Assembly (NCBI GenBank): GCA_021234535.1
Contig: CM037830.1
Location: 35,526,937 to 35,590,936, forward strand
Length of the DNA stretch: 64,000 nt
Direction: 5' to 3'
Origin: Stichopus chloronotus
Lineage: Eukaryota > Echinodermata > Holothuroidea > Aspidochirotida > Stichopodidae
Shown here: positions 1 to 13,500 of the stretch, in pieces
How the letters are laid out: every line of letters begins with the position of its first letter
How positions within the stretch are numbered: the stretch's first letter is position 1
Translations under genes and position numbers: made by a program
The notes under the pieces: model-generated
The model's input: the letters and a program-made list of their open reading frames with translations, nothing else
What the model was told of the DNA's origin: nothing
The model's database searches: none

Positions 1-56
1 CTAAAGTAACTCAGACTTGTGGTGATAATAAACATTGTTACTTCCATCACCTCCAG

Positions 57-3000
57 AGTGGTGGGGAGTGTGTGAGGGCGTTCATATCGGTGTCCTATGA
101 CCAGCTAGCAAACTGGAAAGATGGGTCTGGTAACAGCGGCCTCAAGTACGCGGTGCAGGTCATCTCCAAGCTACTGGACCCGGCGAATCCAGAGTATGCT
201 GCCTCGTTCATCGGCAGGTTGGTAGCCATCTTGATTTCCAAAGCAGGGAGTGCACTGGGAGAAGATGTGGAGAAGATGCTGAGGATGGTGTTGAGTAAGA
301 TGCAACAAACGGAGACAATGAGTGTGATGCAGGTAAATAAAAGAACATACTCAGGGACAATGCAAAATCCTATGTTTTCAGAAAATTTGAGTGAAGGTGG
401 TCGATTTGTTTTTCTTTTTTAAAGGCAGGGACTAGAAGGGCTTGTTATCAGCATGCAAACTGTTTTTATGCACCTCATCAAGATGGCAATATGCTACATC
501 ATATGTACAGTATAGTAGGACTACAGCACTTTCAAGAAGTGCTTAAGTTGCAAAGAGAAATGACTTTTGTCAAAGAGAAATGACTTTTGTGATCAAGACA
601 AGACTTTTGTTAAAATTCTCTATTTATATTAGAAAATAGATGCGTAAAAGTACTAGTTATTTTTTAGTAGGTCCTACAGAGACTTAACAAAATTGAATGA
701 GCTGGGTTTTCAGGGATGGTACTGCTAAGTGAAATGCTAAATATATAAAGCCTGTGGTGCATAGTCGCTGCATTTACTTGTGGAATGTTCGGATAGAAGT
801 TCAGATAGAAGTTTGAATAGAAGTTGAGTATTCAAGATGCGCAGCTAAGTGTCAAGATTCTTTAATGGGCAATTTGCTGTGATGGTTTACGTGACCTGTT
901 TATGCTATGCTCACATTTCCATCAGAAATGTCTCTAAAGTAGCAGCAAATTTGTGTACAGTAGTTTTTCTTCGTTAAATTGCTCTTTCAAATGTTATTTG
1001 CATCTTCCTCAAATTTGAAGCAACCTGCATGTAAGAAATACGCAAAGAAATGTCTTGAAATGTTTCCCAGAAATCTTCTGGTCACGTCATCTTTCGACAG
1101 TTGCATGACTTCATGAATATTCAAGGCAGCATAAAAGAACTGGAAATGTAACACAATAAGGCATATATGAAGTATCTCACTGCATGTTTTTGCTGGGTTT
1201 CTTTTCCATCAGTCCCTCATAATGGTATATGCCCATCTGATGCACTCACAGTCACAAATCAGTGCAGTACTGGAGTTCCTATATAGCGTTCCTGGTCCCA
1301 CTGGCAAACCAGCTCTGGAGTTTGTACTCGTCGAGTGGGTCTCTCGGCACGTGATCTTCTACGGAGCATATGACAGCAAAGTCAGGTAAAGCCCGCAAAA
1401 GCGCAATCACTCCTAATTGCAATTTCATTCCTACAATCCTTTGTCCGCAGATCCAGTTGCTATATACTTTCAAAATTTTACATTCTATCAGAGAATTATC
1501 AACATGGCATTTGAGAATATTTGAACAATGTTTTGTGTTATGCTACAGTGATTTGTTCAATGTTGTAGATCAGAATAACATTTTCAGTTCACCAGCAATT
1601 CCAGAACCCTTTTAGTTGGAGGTCAAAGTTAGTGGTATAGGTTTGCATCATGACTTCCACAGCCAAGTTAAGACATTGAGCTGTTCATTTACCTCAAATG
1701 TTGCAAAATATCATACACATCCTTGTATATTTCACATGGTCATCACTTTGTTTCTTGCAGCATAACAGCCCTCTCCAAGCTGCTGCAACACAGCATAGCA
1801 ACCAATGACAACAGATTAGATGGGATTCAGGTCAAAGGTGATCAGATCTTCAACCAGAATGAAGGGATTAGAACAAGGTCAAAAGCAGCCAATAGTGAGT
1901 CTCGATCCATTTTTGACTGCAATGACGCATTAAGTGGTACTGTGATGTGTTCTTTGTTCAGTTCATTGAAGTGAATGAAGTACCTCATTTAAACCAAGGA
2001 TGTGCCATTATTTGTGCATTTTCAAAAGTGCGCCAACGGACTGCCAATAGTTCTTACAGCTGTTAAAACTTCAGAAACTACAGTGCCATGGTCTGTTTGT
2101 CCTAAAAGAAGCGGAAATCACTCCAGATTTCCTAGCTAATTCAATTTTAGTAGGATCTTGTCTTATGGTAAATATATACAGAACCTTGTGAGAATAGCCA
2201 CAAGGTCAGAATCTTGCTGAAAAAGTCAACCAATCTTCTTTCTGCTGTAATTAACACTCTTTATATTTAGTGAAAGTTCTCCTGGAAAAAAACAAGTGTT
2301 TTCATCAATTCCTAAAAACAGGAAATTTTCCTCATACCTGGCAGGCACCTGGGTAGCTGACGAAAACATTGGCTTCCTGTTTACACTGGCAGTTCCACAG
2401 TATAGTACATTACATTTCTGTTTAGTGATCTTACCAGTTTACTACATACACCCATCTACACCTACTTGTCAATAAGAAAATGGTTTTTCCTAAGGAAAAG
2501 AGGAAAATTCCATTTAAAACTATTTGCTGTGTATAGTGGGCAAAATTCAGCAATCCAACACTGTATTTTCATATAGCGGTTATGTTGCCTTTCACTTTAT
2601 GAAGGAACTGGATAGTAATTTTGGATCCGGGTAGTAAAACATTGTGCTCATATCCGGATTACCAGTAAGAACGTTGGAAAAAAACTTGGCATAGATGTCG
2701 TTTTCCAGGTCGGTATCAGAGGGAAGAAAAAGATGGAATGTAGTGGTAAAGGTTAAGTTTTTTCATCAAACAGCACCTCCTGCTTAGACATGCATAAGTG
2801 CTCTGAGTACTGCTAACATTTAGCTTTACGAGATTTAGTACGTCCACCGTTATCTTCCTCCTCTTTAGTGCCTGAACAATGGACGATGATACCAATAGCT
2901 GTCAAGATATACAAACTGCTGATTAATGACTTGTCTATCGCTATGGAAACCACAACATCCAAGCAAGCTTCTGCTGGAGATCTCGAGGTAACTGTCGTAC

Positions 3001-6000
3001 ACATGGTGTGGAAATGAAGTTCCAGTGTGTTATCCTGATAAATTGTTATAAAAGTTCCTGATAAGTTGTAATAAAAGTAATATTTTGTGCCAGTTTTGGA
3101 CTGATACACCCCTTCACCACCTGTAATTGTTTATCAGTTGATGAAAACGTACATTTTTCTTCCTGTAAAATGTCAAATACTGAAAAGTTGTAGATGGCTT
3201 GTACTGTTGATTTGCAAATGATGCTTGAAGTTTTGAATAGTCTTGAAAGTGCTAGAACGCAGTAAGCTGACTTTTCATAATTCACCTTCGTAACAGGTGA
3301 TGGTACTGTTCAGTGGTCGTGCACTCAAGCTCGTATCATATGTCCCAAGTACTCACTCACGAAATCTTCTGAATATTCCATGCACCATAAGTCTGATTTG
3401 AATACGAAGAGCAGTTTGGCTCCCATCAGAAGCGGTCAACAAAAAACCATTACAAGTTATGTGAGCAAGAAGCTGGTTGTTTTTTATGTGATTTATGAGC
3501 GCTTACATCAGCCCAGCGGTTAGTCTGAAATTACACCTTCGACCAGACGGTATCATGATATTGCAACAACAGTAATGACCTAGCCAGAATTTTATGTCCT
3601 CACATTCCGAAAAACCCCATGTTGAATTTCAGTGATATAAATAATAATTGACAAATAATAATACATGATGCAACATTTGAGTACAAACTAGGCCCATTTA
3701 CCTCTACTGTATAGTACCTATTTGTCATTGTAACAGGTCTAGAAAGCCTGTGTGTGGTGTGCATGCATAGCCTGCATGTATCATGTATATCTTTACGATG
3801 ACTTTGGTACACACTCTCTATGTTCTGTGCACTGTGTTGTTGGATCAACGTCAAACTTTTCATGCTTTGGGTTTGTTGGTTGTCAGTTGGAGAAGTTTGC
3901 GACTTTGGCTTTTAAGTACAGAGGCATAATCTGCTGGTGTTCAGTCACAATTTGGAATTATGCATAATATGCCGATAATCACATTGACCCATTTTAGGAA
4001 CCTGGAAGTAATTGTACTGTCCACGTTGAGTTACATTGGACCAAAACTGCACTGGTTGTCCTGCATATCGTTGATCTGTTTTCTTTGGTATCTTCATTAG
4101 TGATTGTGAAAGCACCCTAAATGAACTTTTAACACATGAATACCAGTTTTAAACACTTAAGTGATTTGGATCCCCTGGCACCACTACCCTTCTAAAGATC
4201 CAGTTTTCAGGCCCCCCCCTCAAGAGCATAAATATTCCATAGTTCATCGCTACTTCCGTGGTAACCCCTGCCTACTCTTTCATGGGTTCATTTGTTATAA
4301 ATGTGACAAGGAATTCAAGTAAAAAAGTATGTTTAGCATCCCCACCCATCCACCTCCTCAGACCACCCTCCTTTGTTCCTGGAAAAAATTACTTTTTTAC
4401 ATGAAGTTTTGTGGGAAAATGTTTGTCTTTATTTTTCTTGATCATTTATGTCCATGTGACTCACATTGAAATTGTTTGAAACACCTCCCCCCTTCTTACT
4501 TCCCAGTATACATTCATTTTATGATTTCACTGTCCATTTGGGACATGTTAAAAAAAGATCTGAACACATCCTTCATTGTAATTATTTTTACTGAGGTTGT
4601 ATTTGAATTTGTCTCAATTAGAAGCAAACTTCCCTTTTATTATAAAAAAAAGTGCAAGATATATTCCGAACAAAGAGTGGACTGACACAAAATAGCCTAT
4701 CACCACTATAATTTTTTTTCTTAAGTATTACATCAGTTATATTTTATGAATTCTACCGACATTTATTTCGGACCAATAGGCTAACTGCAGAATTGACACC
4801 GATGTTGACCGTCATTCACAAATTTCAACGATCAGCTCAGGGGTCAGAATCAAGAATTCTAATATCTTTAGAGGGAAATTGAAAATTTTGAAGCAAGGGA
4901 ACCCAAGCCACTACATGACAGCCATATTGGTTTAGGACTTAAGTGAGGTATATTTTGTGTAGATATTCTACATCATAAATGGAGTGAAATTCGTCAAATG
5001 ACCATGTTGAACAAAGGATTAGAGAGTTATACATTTAGCCTATCAACTAAATTCTGTAATCCATGATGTGCAGGTAGTAATACTGTGTGAGTCTAAAGAA
5101 TAGTCATAAAAAACATGTCAACATGTCAACAACTCCCAATATGGGCCTAGTGTTTGTGTTTAGAAATGATCATTTGAAACCACCATAATGATGGAATATG
5201 CCGACAAAGCCTATGGAGAAAAGATGGCGAATAAAACGAGAGCGACTAAAACCTCTCTGCGACTCTTACGTCATTGTCCTGTGATTATGATTTGTTGATG
5301 AGGCTGTGATTATGCATCAAACCATTCAAAGGGAGATATCTCAGCAACCGAATGTTGCAGGAATTCCAAATTATTATCATCGGTAGCACTTAATAAGTAG
5401 ATAATGTGTGTGTCATTGTGGAGGTCAGTGGTCATGTGAGGTCAGTTTAAGACATAGTTTTAATACCATGTAAACACAGTATCTCAAGGAGGGAAAGGTG
5501 CTTGAACTTCAAAGGTCCTGTATTAATAGTCCACTGAACGTAGGTGTCTTTTCTTGATTTTCATGGAGGTTAAAGGTCATTTGAGCTCACCAGAGATTAA
5601 AGTATGAAAATATATTGAGGTTGATATCTCAGCAACTGAATGTAATTAGCTCTTTAGACTTAAAACTGGTAGCACTTGATGACTAGATGATCTCTGTTAT
5701 TTGAATTTAACCCTAGGAGACTGAGAACTGTTTTCATATTTAGTGAAATGTTAAAATTGCAGAGTTAATGATCTTAGAGATTTGTATTTACAGCAAAAGC
5801 CAACATTTGTGAACCTACTTGTAAATAACAATTGTGTTATATTTTGGGGAAGTGAAGTGTCACATCTTGTCATCACTGAAATGTAATAGGATGGATCATT
5901 CCCTCCTCCCTCACTTGTCCCATGCCACAAAGTAGATGTTTAATGGCAGATAAAATGTTGCTAAATAAAATTTGGTCTTATTTTCTTGAACAGCTGTTCA

Positions 6001-8946
6001 AAGCCCATTTTTTGTAACCCTCTCCAAACAATCATTTAACATCACTTATCATAGCTTTTTAGAGTTGTCAGCCACTTATTTGCCAGTAACTTCCTGTCAA
6101 GGTTACTTTGTTTTATTCACCTTTTTCCAAGAAAACTATCTTGAAGCAGGGAAATATTTTTCAGGTTGCCTTTGCAGGCTTTTAACCACACTTTAATGTC
6201 AGGAACTTTCTCTCCACTTATGAACTGCCTTGGTTAAGAGATATATGTCATCCTGTACTACCACAATTTTGACATGTGGTTTACATTCTTGTGTTGTTTT
6301 TTTGTTTTAATGTAGTCCCTTTGCTTCTCCATTGGTCACTTTTGTTTCAAGTGATTGTGTGTGTTTGAAAAAAAAAAAAAAGGAGATATTGGCAAGGAAT
6401 CACAAAGTCCTTTGACTTTCTCGTTTCATTCTGTTTTTAGGATGATGGTTGGGAGGATGAAGATGATGATATAGATGACGAGGATGACGTTTCCAATGAC
6501 AACGGACTACAGTTACCAGAATTTGCTCTTGCGTCTGATTACCCAGGTACAATTTTAGTGTTTTTCTCTCTGCAGCAGGTATCGACATCCATGCCATGCC
6601 CCGTGAAATGATTAAAGACTTCACTTTCTTGCACCTTTGATTTTATGTCTACTCTCTCTCATATGGATGAAATTACTGTTTGCTTATCCCCAAAAATCCT
6701 TTGCTGTTAATCAATAACCATCAGTACTTTGCATCCTGTCATTAAATGTGGGGGATAAGAAGATTTTCTCAAATTTGTTTGCCATCCAGGTTACGACTTT
6801 ACTGGTTTAGATGAGGAGGAAGAGGATGATCCTGATGCACTTCAGGACCCTTTATTTGAGCTGGATGTACAGGTAAAGTATTTGACGCATCTGGTCTCCT
6901 GATTGCACATGATAGCAACTTTAAGGTGGTAAATAGGTCCATCCAAGTGGCAGTAGAATTTAACCAGCCAGTGCTTCAACAAGAACTGCTTAGAACATAG
7001 AATTTTTCAGGTGGATAGCAAGTTTTATGCAATATGTGCAAATGAATGCTTTAACCTCTATGGGAGGAAAGTGTGGCATTTGTTCATTCTCATCCCATAA
7101 CTTTACTTGACTGAATAAAGGGAATAAATGAGGGAAGACAAGTTATAATTGTAATACCAATTTTTGATCAGAAAGGTAGCGTGGAGACCTTACACGAACT
7201 GTGTAGTCTGAGGGGAAAGAATACGGACGACAAAATGCTTGGAAAAAGGAGGAGACAGGTTTTTGACAGTGAACAGTATTTATCATCTGACTGACTTCAC
7301 CCTGGAACAGGATACTGGAGCAATTTTAGCTAAATCTTAGATGTAATATACTAAGGGAGGAATGTACAGCTTAGGCCTAAATGGGTCTACACGAGCTGAT
7401 GTCTACCAGCCAACTGAACTCAAACCATGCTTCCCCGCAAATATGCAGTAGTCCAGCAACTGCATGTGCAACTGTATACATTGGATTGGTCCACATAAGG
7501 AGTAGTCTCTGCATATATTAAGAACCAGCACTACACCCACATATCTACTGTGGGTAAAGCCTGATTGGTTCATGTATAGGATAATACTGTAGCTTATAGC
7601 GCATACTAAAGCAACTGCTAGGATTGGTCTAAATGATAATATGTTGCAAATAAGTGTACTCTGTGGATGGCTGAGTACAAGAGCTCATGCAATAACAACA
7701 GGCACGAAGCATTCGCACCTTCACGATAACAATCTGATGTGTGAAGAAGCTGACAACACACCAAATCCAGACAATAACAGAAGTCAGAGTATTATGACCT
7801 AAGTCTTCAGCTCACAGCACTTACAGTAGCAAGTAAATGATGTAGTATATATTACAATTACAAAGCACATATGGATGACGCTTGTGTGAATATAGTCAGG
7901 ACGTTAATAACGTATCTCACATAATGTCAGAAAGTTGAATACTGACATGTTGAAATGCACTGAATATGTTGAACACTCACCATGTTCAACCCTTTTAAGG
8001 TGTTGGACAATCATAACATGATGAATATCCTCAACATGTTGAATATTTGTAACTTATTATAGAATTTCAACATCCTGAATGTTCTCAACTTGTTGAATAC
8101 TCTCTTCAACATGTTTAAGGTTTGGACTCAGTCACACTTTGAATAAAGGCTTATTTAATCAAATGAAGAGGTGATGTTTTGATGGAAGTTCGGATGTGGA
8201 CCCCACCCCCTACGTTGTGAGCAACAGTTATGATTAACTTTCTCAATAAATTCCTTGCCCTATGAGTTCAAATAATTGGCAGCATTTCAAAGTGATCTGC
8301 ATTCGGTTTTAACAAAGGGATAACAACATGAAATTCAAATTCATATGTGAGTGTCAATAGCTGACTTTCATTGCCTTGTCTTTTCTTCTTACTGATTTAG
8401 TCTTGCTGCCCCCCCCCCCCCCCCCATCCATCTGTTGCTGTTTTTATCCTTTACTGGTTTCACATAACAAAAAGGGTTCATGTTATTGCAGGGTCTCTGT
8501 CCAAGCAACTCAATTTCTTTCTTTACCAAGCAAGTAAGATTGAGTTATTTTGCCAAGGTGTTCTAACAGCTGAATCAAAAGACAGGCATGTTTAAGTCTT
8601 CATCAAAATCAGATTTAGTTCAGTTGTATTTCAATAATTACTGTTTTCCTTTAACAGTCTTCCTAGCAATAATATTACAGTCACACTCATGTTCTGTCTA
8701 TCATGATATTTTTATCACATCTGCAGTCCTATCCATATCAAATCATGAATAACTATCAGCCAATTCCTCCTGCTCGTCTTCTGTAAATTCTCATTGTCAT
8801 TTTATCTCTGGTTATCATTTTTCTGGTAGGCTTACTTGACCCACTTTCTGCAGGAACTGTCTCGTCATCCGTACCACGGGGAATTTCAGAGGCATCTCAA
8901 CCCGATGGAGAAAGAAGTTCTCAAATGCATTGGAATACCAGGATAG
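57..8946 (+). CDS. IPO9: Importin-9, C-terminal part (7 exons, 5' end outside window)
   Basis: Karyopherin-beta nuclear import receptor; the family member known for carrying H2A-H2B into the nucleus and chaperoning it. Exons read here: 57-332, 1213-1385, 1761-1894, 2869-2987, 6441-6546, 6790-6872 and 8830-8946 (TAG at 8944). They total 1008 bases and phase closes at every junction, giving 335 residues, roughly the last third of a protein of about 1040. Diagnostic stretches from my knowledge of vertebrate IPO9: GGEC-RAF near the start, [31 protein letters not shown], then an acidic loop ([16 protein letters not shown]), [10 protein letters not shown] and the terminal [17 protein letters not shown]. 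The acidic loop corresponds to the C-terminal HEAT-repeat loop that contacts histones. The ATG-free exon at 57 is internal: an acceptor (ctccag) precedes it. The exon at 2869-2987 is easily missed because its reading frame is short; it restores the PEQW-T-IP-AVKI segment. Confidence 0.95.
553..599. repeat. Short tandem duplication, about 20 bp x 2
   Basis: The 20-base unit containing caaagagaaatgactttt occurs twice head to tail in an IPO9 intron. The copies are identical, so the duplication is recent. No function is suggested. Confidence 0.8.
5190..5700. repeat. Diverged tandem-like repeat with gatatctcagcaac and ggtcat motifs
   Basis: Inside the large IPO9 intron (2988-6440). The phrase gatatctcagcaac-gaatgt followed by ggtagcactt occurs near 5334 and again near 5622, with a weaker middle copy near 5480 (agtatctcaa). 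Half-site-like ggtca motifs lie between (near 5426, 5437, 5572). The spacing suggests old units of roughly 145 bases. The rest of this intron shows no gene. Confidence 0.5.
7938..8120. repeat. Dispersed near-palindromic catgttgaat motif cluster
   Basis: Within the last IPO9 intron (6873-8829) the palindromic core caacatgttgaa and close variants recur about eight times in 180 bases, on both strands. It looks like a degenerate minisatellite. The remaining intron sequence contains a poly(C) run near 8411 and nothing else I can support. Confidence 0.5.
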
Positions 8947-10530
8947 GGGGAAAGACACTGCTTACAGCTAGGCTGTCTATCCTAACAGATGCTAAGTTAA
9001 GAATCATAAAACATGCATGTCATGACTGGTAAGAAGGAGACCATGGTAACATCCTATAGGAGATGTTTGAAGCGCATTAAAGAACCTGAGTCAAGTTTTA
9101 CACTTGTAAGGAACTGCATCTCAGTTTCTTGCTTTTGCATGGCCTGTGAAGATAGAGATGCAATTAATCTTCGCTGTGATGTATTTTCCTTGCAAATCTG
9201 AGATTAAACACATCTCTTCTTAACAACAATGGCTTTATATTTACTTGCATTGTGGGTAGTCATAATGTTTTCATACAGCTAAACTGAACTCTAGTAACAT
9301 GTAGACATGCATGCGTATAACATTATCCTTTGCAGCAGTGGATAGTTGTTTTCATTCAAGTGATATGGATGTCTGGACAAAGCTGAATCGAACAACGTTG
9401 GAAAACTTGCGGGCATGTGGGCACATGGCTGCCTTCGAAACAAACAAGTAGCCCAAAGTAAGTGTAGAATATCAGACTTACCAGAATGATGAAGGACTTA
9501 AAAAAGATTTGTTGCATTGGCCACATGTGTAAGCATGAGACTCTGTAACACTTGTTCACTGTGCCAGTTACTGATTCCAAATTTTTGTTAGTGACCAGTC
9601 GCCAACTCATGTTGTTTGCTGAAGCCACACACTTGACATGTTATATGAGGAGACAGCGACTTGCAAACAAACATGTGCATAACATGCTCAAACAGGGCAG
9701 CAAACAGTGCAAACCCCTTTGTGAAGCTTAGTATACAACCATGGCAGGATCATTGATACACAACGTGCGAATGTAATAGCTACAGCATGTTATAGTCATT
9801 AAACAATTTTATGTTTCTTAAGTGAATGAAATGTGAAATACCACACTAGCCGAGTACCAACAACATGTAACAAACCTGTCATATAGTGGTAATAAGAAAC
9901 CTGTTGTCATGGTCAGTTTGTTTGGAAAACCATTGCTATGACAATATGGATTCATAAAGGCAACAAAGCATTCACCAAAAATTGTAAATTGAATACAGGC
10001 TGTGCTGATTAGTCAAACTATTTTTACCACTAACAGTGTTAGATGTTTGTAGATGGTCACTGCAAGACTTCTTAGTTTGCGGACTGAGATGGAAAGTCTT
10101 TGGGAAAGAATATCCTTTTTTGGTGAGATATGCACAGAGGACAAATAAAATAGGGGTGTTCATTTCGGGAATATCAAATGTTCCTCTTTAATGTTCATGT
10201 TTTAGCTTTGTATCACTTTCGTCTGAAGAGGCATCTCGTCTCAGAAGCTCGACCGATTAAACTCATAGTATTTTTCTTTATTATACCTGGTGAAACGCTT
10301 GCATTCTTTTTAGTTGTGGCTGTGGATACACTCAGATTAATCTTTCTATATGCTACATCTTCATATTTTATAGACGATTTTGTTTTGTCCTCTTTTTTCC
10401 TGAAAGGGTTTTCTTCCTGAAATTACATGGCCTCTTTGATTGAGTTTACTTGTGTTTGGAAAGTGATGGACTGGTAAAACAATAAAACTTCAAAAGTAAT
10501 TATTTTCAGTTCCTTCCAATGTTCAATAAA
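8947..10530 (+). other. Probable IPO9 3' UTR and downstream flank
   Basis: No gene is visible after the IPO9 stop. Candidate poly(A) signals are ATTAAA at 9076 and 9203, and AATAAA at 10481 and 10525. Which one is used cannot be decided from sequence, so the true UTR may end near 9.2 kb or 10.5 kb. Confidence 0.4.
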
Positions 10531-13500
10531 CCATTTTATATGGATGTCTCCTATTTATGTTTATCTTCTTCAAAACAATCCATTTTTAAGAGGTAATAGC
10601 TGTTGCTTGCAGTTACAAAACTGGAAATGTGAAATGTTCTTGCTGGCTACGAGATTGAATAAATGGAATTCGATATCACCATACTTCCTCGTGGAATCCT
10701 CTCTTTTAAGATTGTGTGCAGAACTTCCACTTGATTTTTATTCTGTGATTCTCCACTGCTCAAGCAGTCTGGTGAAATTGCATTTCATCGGTTGGAAAGC
10801 CTGGATGAAGACAACAAGGACAAATAAATCGCGCAATCAGTTCATATGATGTGAAGTAGTGTATCTTAACCTCTTGAGAAAAATGCAGTTGATCGATTCA
10901 ACATATTACAGAAATGTCAAAGGTCGTTTAATATCTAACAAATAGTGCAGTCTGTATCGTTTTTTTTTTTTTTTTGTAAAGATAAGTCATGTTAACCGCA
11001 GTTTTATCAGATATTGGTCGTTAAGCCGTCATAAAGCCAGTGGAATGGTTGCTGTCAGTTATCTCTTTAATGGAGCCCTCAAAACTGGAGCTGATTAGTC
11101 TTAATCTGCCATAATAGCCACCGAAATAGAACTATGTAAAAGCATCTTCATAAACCTACCGGATGGGGTGTAGTAATCTACACCGGGTGCAGGTTCAACT
11201 TTATAGCTCTCTCCAGCCTTCTAACACTCCTGTCATAGTTGCTGGGGCAAGGAGGTGTGGTACGCAGACTCTTTACAATCGTTTCGCCTCTAGCGATTTC
11301 ACGCCTAACGAATTAGCCCCTAAATGACCAGTTCGCCCAAGCAGTTTACCAGCCTAATTCGCCTCCACCTTCAGACCACTTTGCCCCCTTATCTATTGGT
11401 AGCGAACTTGCTAGACTTCTATTGGGGCGAACTTGCTAGAGGGCGAAACGACCGGCTGCGACAACTCCCGGAATTGAGATAAATATCATTGCACTAAACG
11501 TTAGTTGGACGGTGGGATACACTGGCCTCGCAATGAAAGACTTGCCAGTGTAGTCTTCTGGCCCTAGTTCAAGCAAGCGTTTGCTAGAAATGTCACATAA
11601 TCCGTCACGCCTACGTAGGCGAACATCTTCCTTTCACTGCTCTGCAACTTGTAGTTTGTACTGCCAAGGAGAGGGGAAAGGGGTGGAGAGGTACGAGTGC
11701 GTTTGCCGGGTCCACTGGGAGTCCACATAAACACTAGCGGTAAAGGGTGCCCTGGAGCTCTCGCAATGGGAAGCAAGACAGCCAAGGGGCTAAGTGATTC
11801 CTTGCCGCTAATAAACCTGCTTATTTTTGTCCAAGTTGCACTATATCATGTAGTAACCTCAGGGCTACCAGATGAAGCAATTTAATTTACATCATTTTCG
11901 AGTACCTTATTACGTAATGTAAGTTAAAGGGGCTCATTGAGTTGATATCAGTAAAGATTGTGGTGATTTTGAAGTTTACAAACACACGACAATATTCACA
12001 AGTAGCATAATTAATCAAGTTTCACATCCAATAGTTATATGAAAACTGTCAATTTTTTCGAATTTTTGACCGTTACTTGCTCTGATTGTGTGCTTGTGAA
12101 TGTACTAATGTGAAAATGTCTGGTCACAAAGTTTCAAAAACCAAATTTAATCGTTGGTTACTCACTCATTAATGTTCCAACGTATGTAAAACTTTGGGAT
12201 CCTTTTAGTTTGACTGTTTGTCATTAGTATGTGAAGGAAACTTGACCGGTTTAGAAAAATTGAGTGAATTTCACAAAACAACTCAATGAGCCTCTTTAAT
12301 ATTGGTGGCCAAGAATCCTCCAGCCTGCATAGTGATAGCACAGGTACAGTATGCATTCTCCTGGAATAAGAAATATATGACGGTTGAAATATTGCCAATT
12401 ATATAGGCCTAAATTTCATAAGGTCCTCCATCTACATCACTTGTAATAAGATATTTATCTGTTATTGTACAACAGATTTCCACTTCATAAGAGAAATTTA
12501 ATGTAGCGTATCCCACATTGCTTGATGACAGAGCAAGAGCTGTATCTGAGCAGATCACGATTTTCAGACAAAAAAATCGTCTCAGCTAGACTATTCAGAC
12601 AGACAGCCACCTGAAGAGTGCAGTAGTACGAAACCTTGGTAGGGGGTTTAGGATCCGTGACTATATCACCAAATTATTAAATACATCTATATTTATACAT
12701 ATCGCGTAAAATATATGATCATTAGACCTGATCTTTTTTTTATTTGCATTCTTTTGGAACCTTCCCAGCGGATCCGCCGTTGGTAAACTGCTTACTAATT
12801 CCTATGTGCACTGGCATGGGGCTTGTATTGTTTGAGGTAAGCCTAACAGTGAGCAATTTTGGGGAGTCTAGTTTAAATATTTCAAGTTGCAGTGCACATC
12901 AAGACTGACTCGTTTAAAGGCTGTAATGCATCACCCCAAGCTATATTTTTACCTCCCGGAAAGGAAAATTCTCAACTGGTTCTAAGTTACAGTACTCTTT
13001 GATTGACAGCAAATTCGAAAGATGCAGAGAAGCTTGTATTACACAGCGTACACAGGGATCCATTGTTTTGATTACACATGTGGAGGAATGTAAGACAGGC
13101 TGAGGGAGGGACTAGAGGTTTGCGGTTGGGAGAATTGAAACTGTCTGGGGTGATGAGTTTTTGTCTTTAAGTTGACATGATTTTGTTCAGCCCCTCAGTG
13201 TATCCTGCGAACTATGATGCCAGCTGAAGGAATGAAGAATACATGACCATTAACTTGGAAATGATCAATAGTGTACATTCCTCGACTGGAGAACATAGTC
13301 CTAATCATCCACATTTGAAACACCTCATGACCTCCACCCCCCCCCCCCAGGGCCAATCTAAGTTCGTATCCATCGTCTCCCTGATGTCGACTGAGCAGAT
13401 TGCCATGATTTCTCAATCCCATCATATTTCCATGTTTTGCATGTCAGTAAATCCCATCCACCTATGAAGTTATCCTAGCTTTTTGGACTATGTTAGATAT

